Below are positions 44,386 to 56,683 of a DNA stretch of 64,000 bases, piece after piece; position 1 is the stretch's first letter, and each line of letters opens with the position of its first letter. Made by a program: the position numbers and the translations under genes. Below the pieces are notes generated by a model. The model did not search any database and was not told where the DNA came from. It worked only from the letters and a program-made list of their open reading frames with translations. The stretch is from Sclerodactyla briareus (Eukaryota > Echinodermata > Holothuroidea > Dendrochirotida > Sclerodactylidae): the NCBI GenBank assembly GCA_026419785.1, contig JAODTK010000965.1, forward strand, positions 1 to 64,000, written 5' to 3'.

Positions 44386-44560
44386 CAAATATTTTCCCAG
44401 AAGGACCGTTCTGGTTCCAGTCTGTTGTTGAAAACCATCTGGTTAATGAAATACATTGATGAAGAAGATAAATAGGTGTTTTAAGTATCCAGCACAAGAG
44501 CTTAGCATCTTTCTTCACTTGTCTACCAAGTGGTAATTTGTCAGCGTCCTGAATATTCTG
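44386..44560 (-). CDS. Candidate exon, product unknown
   Basis: The minus strand reads 'NRVQNIQDADKLPLGRQVKK', then 'DAKLLCWILKTPIYLLHQ' and 'NGPSGKIF' to donor TTTG|GTGAGA. The 'LLCWIL.TP' core faintly recalls the start of the core-1 beta-1,3-galactosyltransferase fold ('VLCWIMT.P'). The following Trp context does not match well and no DDD motif was found nearby, so I do not name it. Start unclear; an AG lies near 44.56 kb. Confidence 0.3.
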
Positions 44561-44619
44561 AACCCTATTACTAAGCCGATTTTCGAATACCTCATATTGA
44601 AACAGAAAGCTCATTTCCC

Positions 44620-46280
44620 TCTAGATCGCGCTGCAATAGTTTATCACTTCTTCACAGGTCAGTATGTTGCGTCAGCCAACGAAAATCTCATTCACATGTT
44701 TAAAAACCTGTCCTCTGTAAGCCGGGTTAATCTCGCCCACGTGTGGCCAGGTACCGTGGTGAACCAACCCGCAATTCACAAACACATCACATGCCAGGAA
44801 GTCAAATCCCTCTATTATTTATCCTGCCCTGTCCCTTTCATGTGTCACCCCCCTCTTCACCCCCATCCTCACATTCATCACATTCACAGAAATAACATCT
44901 AGCTCAGAAAGAAACACCACTATTTAGGCCTACGTGAAACAGGATGCAACATCCAAACAGCCAATCTGGTTCACAGGGAACCGAACTATTCTCTATTTGC
45001 CTCGACTGGTCCCGAAGTCCCCCTCCCAGGCAGACTAATGGCCACACTCTTTCCCCCAGGTGGGTCGGATTGGGTTAATCCAGGACTGATCCAGGTGGAT
45101 ACGGATACAGAGAGGGGTATTGAAGGAAGAGCATCGTAGGTCAGGGGCGGAGCAACATCTCGCATCGGAGAGGTTCAGGGTCTGATTGTGATTGCTTGTA
45201 TATTTGATTGAATTGAATTGGAACTGTTTTGAATAAGTATCAACACTACAATAGGTTGCTTCAAAGGAGGTGGCTTTTATGTGAACCGTAAAAATATTTT
45301 GTTTTTACTTTTTGACCGTGGTGGGCGGAAAGAGAGTAAGGTAAGGGGGTGTATTTGCGTGTCGTGAATATTTCCACACTTTACTGGTGACATCCAGTAC
45401 AATAAATCATGTGCGTGTGGAGTTGAGTGGATTGGTATGAGAAGGTGGGTGAGTCAAGTGAGTGACTGAATGAGGAAGTGAGTAAGGCTACATGTGGTTA
45501 AGGAACTTTTCGAAAACTTCGTAGTCGAAGCAGCAAAACTAATATTAAGAATTTAACTAATGATCGGGTCAAATCTGAGTTACTAGTGTATACATGGGTG
45601 TGAGTGAGTGACTAAGTGTGAGGAATACTGCCGTGACATTAGGCAGGGAGTGGGGGGGTGTTTTTTTACTGAAAAGTACACGCACATGCTAATGTAATAT
45701 ACAATAGATGATGTGAACCATTATACTATCAGTGAAACGTCAATTTTTATTCACCCCGGTGACCAATTATTGACAGAGCACCGTTTGATAGAATGTAACA
45801 TGAGTATTCAAATGGCAACTGTTCAAGTGTGATACAATTAGGTGAGTGGGGGGGGAGATTGTGTGGATTACTTGGAAATGGAACAATGAACACACAGCGG
45901 TACACACCTATGTAGAAAAATACACAGCACATGTGTACTCATCACGCGTTGTGTGGAAAATACATAATGGTTGTGTGAACCGGACATACACATGTGTCGT
46001 GTAATTTCACACAAGTTGTGCATGTGATTGACACACATCAGTTTGCACCCGGTGATGGTAACGGTACTTCACGCGCTTTATTTGCAGATGTGTGTACGCC
46101 GTGTCCCCATCATGCGGCGTTGGAGCTTGTACACCATGGACCTATAGAATCTCGTGGAGAGTTGGAAGGCAGAAACATTTGAAGCTTCTTGAAATTTCAT
46201 TCAGCCTTTGAAATATCCGAGGAAATAAGCATACATGATATCGAAATTAAATGCCATCTTTCGTTACCCCTCATCTACAA
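44620..46280. other. Mostly unique, one TGTGTAA-rich patch
   Basis: No gene supported. At 45890-46050 dense ACACA/TGTGT words with CACATGTGT inverted pairs recall the 12.2-kb foldback, though arms are not clear. A short G run is at 45849. Confidence 0.4.
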
Positions 46281-46284
46281 TGAG

Positions 46285-46560
46285 AATTCGAAATTACAGC
46301 ACTCAAATCATTTATATTTTGGAGGAAATGGTGATCAGTCCGCGAATTTCCGAAAAATGTATTTGTTCCGGCCACCAGGATCTATTCACGAAATTACGAA
46401 TTTGACCTAATACTAATTTTTCAGTTTCACAGATTTTTTTCTCAATTGTTCTCATATCAGACAATACAAGATTACTACACTAATGGGTAGCTTCCTGCGT
46501 TGAAAGGAGGACGTGTAATGAAGGCTGAAATGGAGCTTTAATTGATAACCAGAGATTGCA
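46285..46560 (+). repeat. Dispersed repeat, copy 2 (partner at 7.35 kb)
   Basis: AATTACAGCACTC, ATGGTGATCAGTCCGCGAAT and AATGAAGGCTGAA occur in the same order as at 7345-7570, about 220 bases from first to last. Confidence 0.6.
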
Positions 46561-46619
46561 ATGCTGAACACATAGGAAGGGAATCTGGTCATCACTGGCA
46601 TGGATAGTAGGCCTATGGG

Positions 46620-46716
46620 CCTCATACATACATACATCATACATACATACATACATACATACATACATACATACATCATACATACATACATACATACATA
46701 CATACATACATACATA
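46620..46716. repeat. (CATA)n microsatellite
   Basis: About 23 CATA units interrupted twice by CAT. The minus-strand Met-Tyr-Val-Cys open frames are artefacts of it. Confidence 0.95.
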
Positions 46717-46719
46717 ATG

Positions 46720-48120
46720 TGACCTACAGTACAGACCTCTTTTTACGACCTAATATTGCTCTGTCCTCTCTTGCCGCCTCACGGGAGATTTACGAAATAG
46801 AACTGACAATGAATGAAGCACCACTTACAAATGTACAAATGCAGGAAAATTAAGCTTAGCCAGTATTGGTGCTGCAACAGACCCATATGTTAGGTTCAAC
46901 TATTGTAATGTGCTGTAAGAGAGGGGAGTGTTTTTCTTGCAGACGCCAGACAGAAACAAATGGGACAGTAATCATCAGCAAAGATGGCCTTCTAACTGCC
47001 TTCCGAGATATAATATCCTCATACTCCCACACTATATAAAACGCCAGCATGCGAGACTGTCAGACTGTAAGGGCCTGACACACTATAACGTCTCATTATC
47101 GTTCTGCTGCACGATCTCTTTTTTTATTTTCAGCAGAGAAGGGGCTGCGTGAAAAAAAAGGTTTTTAGTAATGCCATCGCAATACCTCTCATCTGAAGTA
47201 AGCTGGAACGAAGATAACTAGAGAAATATGTGATGTATCAAAACATAGGGCACTATTCCATGGCATAGGAAGATTTGGCAAATAGCAAATCGGATACCTA
47301 TGGGCAATGGTAGAGTGTTTCAAGCCGTAATGATAAAGACATCGGCTTGTTTGGTATATACACCGAAGAATCAGACCATTACACGACATGCACGATATCG
47401 TTGTAGTGTGACGATGCCCTTAACTGGGGAGGAAGGGGTTACCAAGTCAACAAGTCAAAATGCCATATGTAAAACCCCCACCCGTGTTATTACGCGAACG
47501 GGGTGATTGCCGAGATTTTGGGGACGCGCAAAAAAAGATACGCGAATAGAGGGCGCGTTACCATGGCAAAGTATGCCTCAGTAACACAGGAATTACACGC
47601 GACGAGCTATCAAATTGGTTATTGCGCAATTTCATTGCAGTGGTATGAAAATCTTGGTGCGATCTTAATAAACCTTGGAACATTATTAAACTCCTAGTGG
47701 GCGTTCATCGACAAGCGATGACATAGAGGCCTAGTTAGTTATATGCAAATCTGCATTGAACTACAGGCGAAAGTGTTTTATTTTGCCCGGAGCTATGAGC
47801 AATGCCCTCTCCGTTGGGCCCATGGAGCATTATATTATATCGGGAGAGGCAACGCGTGCAATATATTGAAGCAATTTGAAAATGCCCCCGCACCCGGACT
47901 GGACACGCGATCACCTTCATGTGGGTTGAAGTGGTTGACCATCTACGGTATGCGCTACTCTACCGGGGACAAATTGCGGCGGAATTTTCCCTGGACACGG
48001 ACTGAAACGCGGATTACATTCTCGTGCGTTTAATTGTTTGATCAACTCTGGTCTGTGGTACTCTTTCGGGACATTTTCAGGTAGTGCGTCTGAAGACAAT
48101 GCAAAAATGCGCGTACTGCT
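46720..48120. other. No firm gene
   Basis: Open frames of 60-96 codons on both strands without recognisable motifs. GC-rich palindrome-like words (ACGCGAACGGGG, GGACGCGC) appear at 47490-47530. Confidence 0.4.
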
Positions 48121-48124
48121 ATTT

Positions 48125-48260
48125 TTTTAAACACACCCAGCGTCGTCAAGCATAAGGCCGTAGCGTTGGATTGACGGGGGCCTAGTTTTACACATCACAG
48201 TTCAGTCAGCATAAGCGTTAGCGGTTGGATTGCTGCCTAGGTTGGAGGCCCTAGCCCAGA
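48125..48260 (+). repeat. Two diverged direct copies of about 63 bp
   Basis: GTCAAGCATAAGGCCGTAGCG-TTGGATTG (48145) recurs as GTCAGCATAAGCGTTAGCGGTTGGATTG (48206), each followed by a GCCTAG box. Confidence 0.6.
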
Positions 48261-48349
48261 TTTAATTATAGCTCTCTGGCAGTCCGTGTGAAAAGCAGGA
48301 ATCTAATTAGGAAACGAATTGGTTCACATTCAATGGTCTATTTGCAAAT

Positions 48350-48610
48350 TTGAAGTATTCGGCAATCAATTTATGGTGCGACCACTTTTGAAAGTTGGGT
48401 GCGGCACATACTAAGGGTGGAAACCCCATAAAATACCATCGAAGATCGGCCAAAGACGCAACAATTTCGTGCAAACATGATTCAAAATTCAGGTGAAGAT
48501 AGTTTATATCCAAAGATTGCCTGGTTGATGGAATGTCCAAAAGTGTAGAATTTTCGCGCGCGCTTAGCGCGCAGTGCGGTTTTATTCTGTCACAAGTCTG
48601 GTCCATCAGA
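48350..48610 (-). repeat. Repeat with GCGCGC hairpin, minus copy
   Basis: It contains TTTTCGCGCGCGCTTAGCGC (48551-48570), a near-perfect GCGC inverted motif, beside AATTCAGGTGAAGATAG. The 51.2-52.4 kb units look like opposite-orientation relatives. Ends unknown. Confidence 0.4.
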
Positions 48611-49289
48611 AGTGTTCCTCCCATGCGCCTGTGGGCCGCAAAGAAGATAAAAAACGGGGCCGTAATCTGTGAGTAAAAAACTAAGGCCTATCTAAGTGAT
48701 AGTCAGAGAGTGGTCAAGTGCAATGTTCATCTTTTGGTCAACTTGATCCTGCAACTATCGCGCTTCGGGCGAACGTAGTGGTTGTGGCCATTATCCATTT
48801 TCATAGCTCCTTTCATGACCCGTACCTCACTTGCATCGTATTTCAGACTGTCACAGCACCCAACGCAAAACCTTGAAATTGATCCATAAAGCGATAAGTT
48901 TTTTGGAGATGTTACCCTAAAATAAAAATTTGTTATCAATTTTAAGGAGGCTGCTTGCTGTTCCAATAAAGCTTGGGAGTCTGCTTGCCTGCAATCTAGG
49001 GGGTCCTTCGAACATGAAAATTTTCGTGTACGCTTCGCGCCAACCTGTGGTGGCGCTCCGCTAATGTATACTCATCTTGTCCGTCCGCCCAACCGCCAAC
49101 ACAAATCGCGCCCTTGGGTATGGATGTGAAGAACGCGCTGTATAGGCGTGTATAGGCTCATAAAGGAATTATGAGGGAAATAGACTATTCCACGGATTTA
49201 TTCAGGTGATACGGCATTAATGCCGCATTGCTAAACATGATAATTGGGCCCATTCAATGCCTATTCAATGCCAATCAAAGTTCTTTATT

Positions 49290-49700
49290 CCAATGAACTT
49301 TGCCTCCATGACTGCATGACGCTTATATGGAATCCTATTTTAAGGCGGGGGAGAGGGAGTATCCTGGGTTGCCAGAGGATGAAAAGCGGGGGGCATAAAA
49401 ACTGTATGCAGTAATCAATAACTTCGAGTCGTGCGTCCGCTTTTTGGGTTGACTTGGGGAATTCATTTGAGTGACACACACTTGGTTCACTCCCTATCCT
49501 GACAACTACATGACTCACCCTTCTTGGATAGGGGGTTTTGTCTTTTGGGGACATTAAATTCAAAACGCGCGTTGCATTGTTTGTTAATTCCTTGTCATTT
49601 CTATCACGTATATACATATTCAATGTAGCTGAACCAATCGTATGTTGGGGGGGGTGGGGTGAGAGTATGCCTATGTTGTCCAAATTTCACTTCTCATTCG
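49290..49700. other. 132-codon minus-strand open frame, not assigned
   Basis: The frame runs 49683-49285 with no recognisable motif. It lies between repeat-type GC hairpins and has low-complexity Pro/His at its start. Probably chance. Confidence 0.2.
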
Positions 49701-50885
49701 AAATGTTTAGATTAAGCTCTATTTAGTATCCCGCTCGAGGACTAGCCTACTTCTGTAATCATTAGGTTTATTATTATTACTGGAGAAGAAACTTATAAAA
49801 AACATGAAAAACGATGCATATGGACAGGATGGTGGAGGGAGACCTACATATACCGACAGCAAATGTCGTAAATATCAGACAACTCCCCCCCTCGTTTGAT
49901 CTACTGTCATTGTAGGCTACGATGTCTCCTACTCGCGCCCCAATTCTCCCACAATCCTTAATCCCTTCTTCTCTCCTCCTTCTTCTCTTGACTAATTATG
50001 AATTATTGAATGATACATCGGAATTTACCAGAATTTCCCCAACCTAATCGCGAGGTATTCTCTCCACTTTATACCATTTCACGTTATGTGTCAAGATGGT
50101 TGTCCGACAATTCCGCAACAACCTAACCTAGATGTGATTTTTTCATGAACGCGTTCCTGTGCCGACGATAAGACTGATTGACCTGTTTGGCAGTCGTAAC
50201 CGCAGACGCGTGTACATCTCGTAAAATTGCAACCGACCGTCATGGAAGAAACCGGTGGATTACCTGCGTAGCACGTTGGAAAATTTACGAACACTAGTGT
50301 TACTGATCGGTGACATTTACGGAGTGGCTCACACCCCAATGTTGGTTTGAGCGAGTTCCTTGAATGCCCGGTCCTTTCGCAAGTGGTTGGTAATGACTAC
50401 GAATTTCGCGACTCGTGACGTTATTCGTCAGTTGTGAGGCATGTTTGTGAAGGTTATGGCTCTCGTGCCGTCTCCTACGCCCGCCGGGTCGGCAGTGTCA
50501 GATGAGGATCTGGCGGCCGGACAGCTCGTATCTCTTTATCTTGTCAGAACTTCGAATAGCAGTTGCAGCTAAGCTATTTAGACATTTGTGAAGTTGTGAA
50601 CCTCGATATGATGGCAACTAGACCAGTCCCGAGATCGCCACAGTGCAGGAGTGGTAGTGTATTGGTATGAGCCTACTTAGCTAGCCTAGTAAAATGGCCA
50701 AACACCTGATGCCTTATTCTTAGTCCCATCAATGCTATCCCAGGCGCGTACCGAGAGATTCTACTTGGGGTGGAGGGGGGGGGGGGGTAAGGGGTGTTGA
50801 GGTCGGCCAAGGGAAGTGCGCTTTCACATATGGCCCCCCTCTCTTCGAAATAAGTACAATTTATGGCCCCCTAAACACATTTCAT

Positions 50886-51145
50886 GGGCGTCGATCCGTT
50901 TTAAAAGTGGGGGGGGGGGGGGACACATCGTAATGCATGACCTCTAAGCGGAGCGCCACCATGGGTTGGCGCTACGCGTATCAGAAAATGTTACTTTCAG
51001 ACCTCCAGATCGCCGGAAACGTCACTTGCCAGACTCGATAGCACCCAGTGTGATTTGAGTGAGAGACAGATAAAAACAAAATCGTTGTGCATGCTAAGAT
51101 GATTTACTGCTACCAGCACTTGGTATTTTTTTATTAACTTTTTAC
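50886..51145 (+). repeat. Dispersed element with hAT-like left end, copy 1
   Basis: It starts ATGGGCGTCGATCCGTTTTA, then AAGTGGGGG and ACACAT, then CTAAGCGGAGCGCCACC...GGTTGGCGCTACGCG, TTTGAGTGAGAGACAGATAA, GTTGTGCATGC-AAGAT and CTTGGTATTTTT. The same order is present at 63627-63845. The first bases resemble the CAGGGGCGGCGGATC terminus of hAT elements. The right end was not found. Confidence 0.65.
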
Positions 51146-51199
51146 TCTGCTCGCTTGCTGGGATCCAGGGTCCTGCCAACGTCCCTGGTGGATCGAAAA

Positions 51200-52460
51200 G
51201 GAAGCCATAGGCGACGGGACCATTCCAATTGGTGAGCAGTAAATATCTGGCCGATTTTACAAGTCAGTCCATCGGAGATTACAGCGCGCGCGAAGCGCTC
51301 GGAATTTTTGGCATGTTTTCCCGGCGTTTTAATTGAAAAAGTTCCAAAATCCAGGCATTTTTTTCACTTTGCCTGTTTCCTTTCCACATTTTCCACGATT
51401 TTCACCCTGGAATTAGTGGATTTAAGACATTTCCAACGCGATTATTGTTCCTGTTTAGACAATATTGCATCAGTTCAACGATCATCAAATGAGGATATCA
51501 CTGTGAACCACTATAATAATGACCAGTTTCCACGGGTACACGTTCACAGTTACCAGTAAAATGGGGCAAACACTTACCCAGACTAAAAAAGGTTATGATT
51601 CATTGCATTTTATATGACAACTTATATCATACGATGCTGCGCGCGAGCATTCGCCCCCAAATCCATAATTTTTTATTTTTTTTTCTGTTCTCACTTTGCC
51701 CAAATTTTCTCCATTATTATCTCGCGAATTGGGGGTATTTTCGTTCGGTTTTCACGCTCAATTATCCTACAACCCGGCCCGACCCAGTCTCGCATATTAT
51801 GACTGATTTGTCTAAGATGTTCCTGTACGCAGGCCGTGATATACTTAGCCATCTTACTATATTGGCCATAGATTTACAATGTCACATAACTTGGGGTTGA
51901 AATGCCTGAAATAACTGTTTGCCAATAGAAAAAAATAAACATATACGGTGTATTTGCGCGGACTAATTCCAACCAAGGGCGCAGTCTTTGTGGGTCGTGA
52001 CCCCCAACTTTTGGAAGTCCTCCGTAAATATGTGTTTTCACTCTTGACCACCCTGGACCCTCACTTTCATCCAGGAGAATTGGCCCCACAGCAACGCCAA
52101 CACACCCCCACCCCACACCCCCCCTTGACGATTACCAAAGCCATGTGATGCCAGTCCAAGCTTGTTGAGCACATCAGTGAACAATTTGTCCCATCATGCG
52201 TAGCGACTGCAGAATAATAAATAAAGGGTGCTGATGAGTTGGCCTAGGCGTCAGGACCCTTCTGATTTTTGCAGGACATGTTTTGCCTAAACGACAAAAG
52301 CAGCCCCCTAGGGCGCGAACATTTTTGCATTACTTCGTGCGTTTGATTGAAAATTCAGGCCAGTCAGCAGACCTTTTGGGGCATTTCCTTCATTTGCCTT
52401 TTTCCTGTCCAGATTTTTCCCGAATTATTTCAATTTTGCCAAATTTTTTCATCTCATAAT
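51200..52460 (+). repeat. Three diverged units with GCGC hairpin head
   Basis: Heads CAGCGCGCGCGAAGCGCTCG (51283), CTGCGCGCGAGCATTCGC (about 51638) and GGGCGCGAACATTTTTGCAT (about 52312) are each followed by ATTTT-rich sequence with a TTTGCC-TTTTTCC/TCCA-type phrase. Between them, GGGTCGTGACCCCCAACTTT (51992) matches a landmark of the 26-kb hAT element. Open frames here are short. Confidence 0.45.
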
Positions 52461-53188
52461 AACTTTGCGCTCTTCGAAGGCTTACGCAATGTGGTAGTCT
52501 AACCCCCAGTCAAAGCATTTTTGGATTATTTTACAATTAGTAAATTGTGACAAACTATGTAGCCTAGTTACTCGGTCCAGACTGCCTGGGGTGTACTCCA
52601 ATTGATTTATTAGGTAACGGTATTCTCGCCTGCCGAATTCGTAGTGCCATGTGATTTCATGTGCAGAAGAAAGAAACTTAGAATCCGTCACTGCATATGA
52701 GGTCTAGATTTAGTTGCACTCTGTCGGCAGCAGTGACGTAGACAATCCTGACTCAGGCGAGGGCTACATTTATTAGGGCCCGTGAGAGGGGTCTCGGCAG
52801 TCAGGTGACCCGCCCTTTCAAAACGTGTTGGCTTTTAGGTGCAATTCATGCTCTAAAGTGTGATTTTTTTGGCTAAATCTGCTAACCCCAAGGGCAGTAA
52901 GTTCTCTTCTTTGGTTATTGGCCTGAATCCTCCCTTCCAATGGGACCACCTCAGTCAGTGTCATTGGGGTCTAGGGAAAAAGGCTGGAAGTCAACCGGTC
53001 CGCCCATTCTAGAGGAACCCAGGTTATAAATTTTTCTTTTGCCTCTACCGTTCTTTCGACGGAATTTTGACTGATATTACAAAGTTTGTTCGAATTTTGT
53101 TGCAACATGAGGTAGAAACACAAAAGTCGAGAGTCTATTTCGCACAGTTTCCTGGTTAGCATGATTTAAAAAAATCTTCTCATCTTTG

Positions 53189-53509
53189 CTAAAGAATTCT
53201 ACACACATAATATATCTCCTTTATATCCATACAATGTAGGAATATCTCAGACGCGCTAGCTCCCCATTGTTTGCTGTCTCGTTGCCTCTTTGTTTTTTTG
53301 TTAAAATTGAAGTGCATCGATATAAATTGTTCAATTGGAGTGCATCGGTCATCGAATGCCTTCAGCTGGCTGGAGATGCGATGTCTAGGAAGGCAATGTG
53401 TAAAATATAGTTCCCAAAATTCCAAAATTGCACTCAAATATTTTTCACGGAATCTCATACTATCGTGCACGTGGTCCACAGTACTGACAGCGAAACAACC
53501 ATCAGGATA
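53189..53509 (-). CDS. Candidate exon or small ORF, product unknown
   Basis: A minus-strand frame of about 106 codons follows acceptor CGTTCGTTTCAG. It begins 'YPDGCFAVSTVDHVHDSMRF' and continues 'LEFWELYFTHCLPRHR', 'QLKAFDDRCTPIEQF' and a basic 'NKKTKRQRDSK'. It has balanced composition, without repeats. No family recognised. It also has an ATG eight codons upstream of the acceptor, so it could be an intact small ORF. Confidence 0.25.
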   Translation of the reverse strand, partial: YPDGCFAVSTVDHVHDSMRFREKYLSAILEFWELYFTHCLPRHRISSQLKAFDDRCTPIEQFISMHFNFNKKTKRQRDSKQWGASASEIFLHCMDIKEIYYVCRIL

Positions 53510-53539
53510 CTGAAACGAACGAAGTTTTTGCATATTTCT

Positions 53540-54520
53540 CGGACATCGTCAAATCACAACGTCCAGACTTGAGATTGAGGATATTGGACAAATTTTTTGC
53601 TCAATCATCGCTTTTCGACAGAAAATCGGCATAGCTGACATTGTGGGTCCTTTATCCCACTTTGGCAGGTTTGTCTCCCTGAATTGTGCCTATTCTTTGC
53701 CCAGCGGTTGTTTCCTCGATCGCAAACTTTCTTTTAACGTCATAATGTGTTGGAGTCATCTGACTCCGCATCACGCCTCGTATCCTACGCCGCTTCGTGT
53801 ATAATCAATGGCCTTGTTATTGGAATTACCTTTGTTAAAATAAACAAATGTAATAGTCGTACTTATGTTTCTGATGAGAAACTTGCCATAAAAGCTTCAA
53901 TATCGCTAGAATATGCCTGCAAATGTTCATCGCTTACGACACTATAGAAATAACACCTTATAGTCGTCTACGCCGCAGCGCGCGGAAATGTGGACAACGG
54001 GTTCGGAATAAAGGTCACGTGGTCTTTGTGAAGCTCTTTCTCAATATTTTTCAGCCCCCGCCACTTACGGATACTACGTCAACGGACATGTACTTTCTCT
54101 TCATCGATGATCAAAAATGGGGGGGGGGCCTTGATATGATGTCCGCCCCCCACTTCGAAGTTGGGGGGGTGGACGTGTCTCCCTGTCCCCCCAGGAAGGA
54201 TTTCGACGCCCATGAATGATGCTGCAATATTTAATGAGAAACAGCTTCAAAACCTCTACTGAAACTCAAAACAAAAAATCAGTTTTTGTGTCAAAATTAT
54301 TGATCACTTGGGTCCGGGGGTTTATGACCCCCTCCCGAGGGTACGCCCCTGGCTAAGCATGCATAGCAATATCATAAGAAGTCGCATGGTCGTTTCAATT
54401 GTGTATGAAAAAAGAATGAGGAAGCATGGGAGGCCAGGGCTCAAGTTTATTGGTATTCTAACAGTCAGTATATAGTTCATTTTGAGGAATGAGTGGAGCC
54501 GCAAAATGAAAACATATCTA
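53540..54520. other. Repeat-like, no gene
   Basis: From 54109 paired G and C runs, then GGGTCCGGGGGTTTATGACC and GGTACGCCCCTG (54341-54352), look like the right part of another hAT-type element (expected end ...CCCCTG). I could not find its left end or target duplication. Confidence 0.35.
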
Positions 54521-55103
54521 ATCAGGGTGGCGCCAGCGGGAGGGGGGGGGGCGGTGGCGGGCCATGCCACCCCCCACGTCGGAAGCCCTGCTCCCCCCCC
54601 CCCCCGTCGGGGATTTTTTCCCATCTCGTCGGGGAGCCGAGTGGGTACGCTAAAAAGGACACACCCCGACGAGGGGCTTTTTGCCCCGCAGGATATATTT
54701 CCAAACTTCGTTATAGTGAAAATGCCCTATATGATTGAAGCTGAAAATTTTCGGCGCGCTTCGCGCGCCTCTATGAATAATGTCAATTTCCTCGCTCGAG
54801 TTTTAAGATCTCGTAATCATCTTCCTACAGACAGAACAATCGTGGATATATATAGGATACACAAGCCTTTATGGATATCTTCGAATGTCCCTGCAAGAGA
54901 TTAAGGTTCAATTCGTTTGGGGAGGATGCTCGTTCTGCTGCTAATCACTGTTTTGGCCTCTGTGTAGAGTGGTGTCTTTCACGACGCAAGTGCCCAGGTA
55001 TTATTTCCGTGCATTTTATTGGGAATACCTGACCCCCTTCTACTAAATAAGGGTCGTCTGATTTTGGGAGTGGGAAGCTATTGAAAGTACACATTGCTCT
55101 CTC

Positions 55104-56683
55104 CTAGGCGGCGCAAGCGGGGGAGGGGGGGGGGACGGGGGGGAAGCGTCCTCCCCCCCCCCTAAATTTTGAAGTGAGGGGGTGACCGTCCCCCCTAAAT
55201 TTTGACCAGATGACATTTGAAAATTAACACCAAAAAACCAATCCCTACACTTGCACTATCATTATAAACTGCGGACCTACTACATTAGACATAGATTATA
55301 GCAGGCCTAAATAAATGTGGGACTAGTATCCTTTTCTAGTTCCACAAATGTTTGCCGTATCGACCCGTTGCCGCCATGGGGTCTGCGGATATTCGCAGCT
55401 TGTAGCGAATCTGAATCGAATTGAACGCTGAATGTAAAAGCCACCCCTACTCCGGCAAAAAAGTGGGACATTTGAACGATGATTTAGGCCTTAGTTCACA
55501 ATAGAAAAGTTGATCTTGCAATTTTTTTCAGCTTTATGATTAACATGAAGAAATACCCCAAATCAAATGACAGTCTGTGAATTGACTTTATCATTTACTA
55601 ATCTTGCAGTAATGGGCTTTAGGTGTTAGTAATTTCAATAAAAAAAGAAAAAACGACACCAAAACAGCATGATTTAGTAGCAAACTGTATCCTGTCGAAA
55701 CAAGGGCGCACCATTAAGGGGTCCGGGGGGTCATACCCCCAACTTTTGGGAGGCCTCCATACCTAATGATTTTTTCAAGACACCAAAGTTTCTCAATCAC
55801 ATGCTTCTGATCCCCCCCCCCCCCCCAAATTGCTCTTGACCCCCCAAACTTTCAGACAGTGGCTGCGCTTTTTGCTGGTAACCATTTGCTATCAAATTTG
55901 GCTTATACCGATAATATTGCGATACAACACTAACATTTTGAACCTTGATCCTGTTTTGTTCGACCCTTCCTCAACCAAGTAAAAGGTTACGTACATTTCC
56001 AAGACACCAATTTGTCCCACTTTGGTGTCTTTTAAACGTACATAATAATTTTTCACTTTAGTGGTCAACTATTGTAAATTCGAGGGAGAAACAAAAAGTG
56101 TTTAAAACATTTATCTTTCCAGTGTTTGGTTAGTACCAGCCTAAGGGAGCGACCTAAACCCCTAACATCTGCAAGTCCGATCCGCTAACCACGTGACCAC
56201 AGTGCCGGGATGGCGCCAACCAAACTGGGGGCGGGGAAAGGGCTACCTGGGGGAGCATCATAATACCAGTCTCGAATCATGCCTGAAATTCACCGTTCGT
56301 AATGAGAAAGAAGTCACTTCTTAGAGGGGGAGGGGGGGGGGTGCGAATGTTGTAACATACCTTTCCCCTGGATCTCCCTCAGCGGGAATTTCCAAATTTT
56401 CGGGGCTGTCTCCAAAACCAGGATATGCATGATCCTTCTTCATACAGACATTTTATTAATAACTACAATTTGCAGACATGACCCCAGTTTGATAATGGGT
56501 AGATATAGCTCACAACGCTCAGGAAGCTGCGTTTTCCGGCCATCTGGGAGGTGTAAAACCCAAAATGTCCTGTACGATCCGCGCCAACCAATGGTGGCGC
56601 TCCGCCTTAGATGGTTAACACACAAAAACATCCAAAGTTTGGCTCTGCGATCCCCCCCTAAATTGTAGGCTCCGCCGCCACTG
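55104..56683 (+). mobile_element. hAT-type non-autonomous element, copy 2 (nested)
   Basis: Collinear with 26115-27583. Left terminus CTAGGCGGCGCAAG, right CTCCGCCGCCACTG. TGCTCTCC follows the right end (56684-56691) and TTGCTCTCTC precedes the left end, fitting an 8-bp duplication with a small indel. Copy A at 9.7 kb shows one uninterrupted GGAGGCCAATG at this position. It has the same G/C runs, GGGGTCATACCCCCAACTTT (55728-55747), the tRNA-like segment and the CCAATGGTGGCGCTCCGC motif. Slightly longer than copy 1. Confidence 0.9.
56130..56205 (-). other. tRNA-like segment inside the hAT element, copy 2
   Basis: The minus strand reads GTGGTCACGTGGTTAGCGG (A-box-like), ATCGGACTTGCAGATG, then GGTTTAGGTCGCTCCC (decayed B box). 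It is collinear with 27064-27141 but with a poorer acceptor stem, so it is not a functional tRNA. Confidence 0.55.

Noticed and set aside
44386-44560. Core-1 galactosyltransferase exon
   Set aside because: Only the LLCWIL-TP core resembles the family; the following Trp/Cys context does not fit and no DxD motif was found nearby.
46452-46715. Met-Tyr-Val-Cys repeat proteins on the minus strand
   Set aside because: Translation of the CATA microsatellite.
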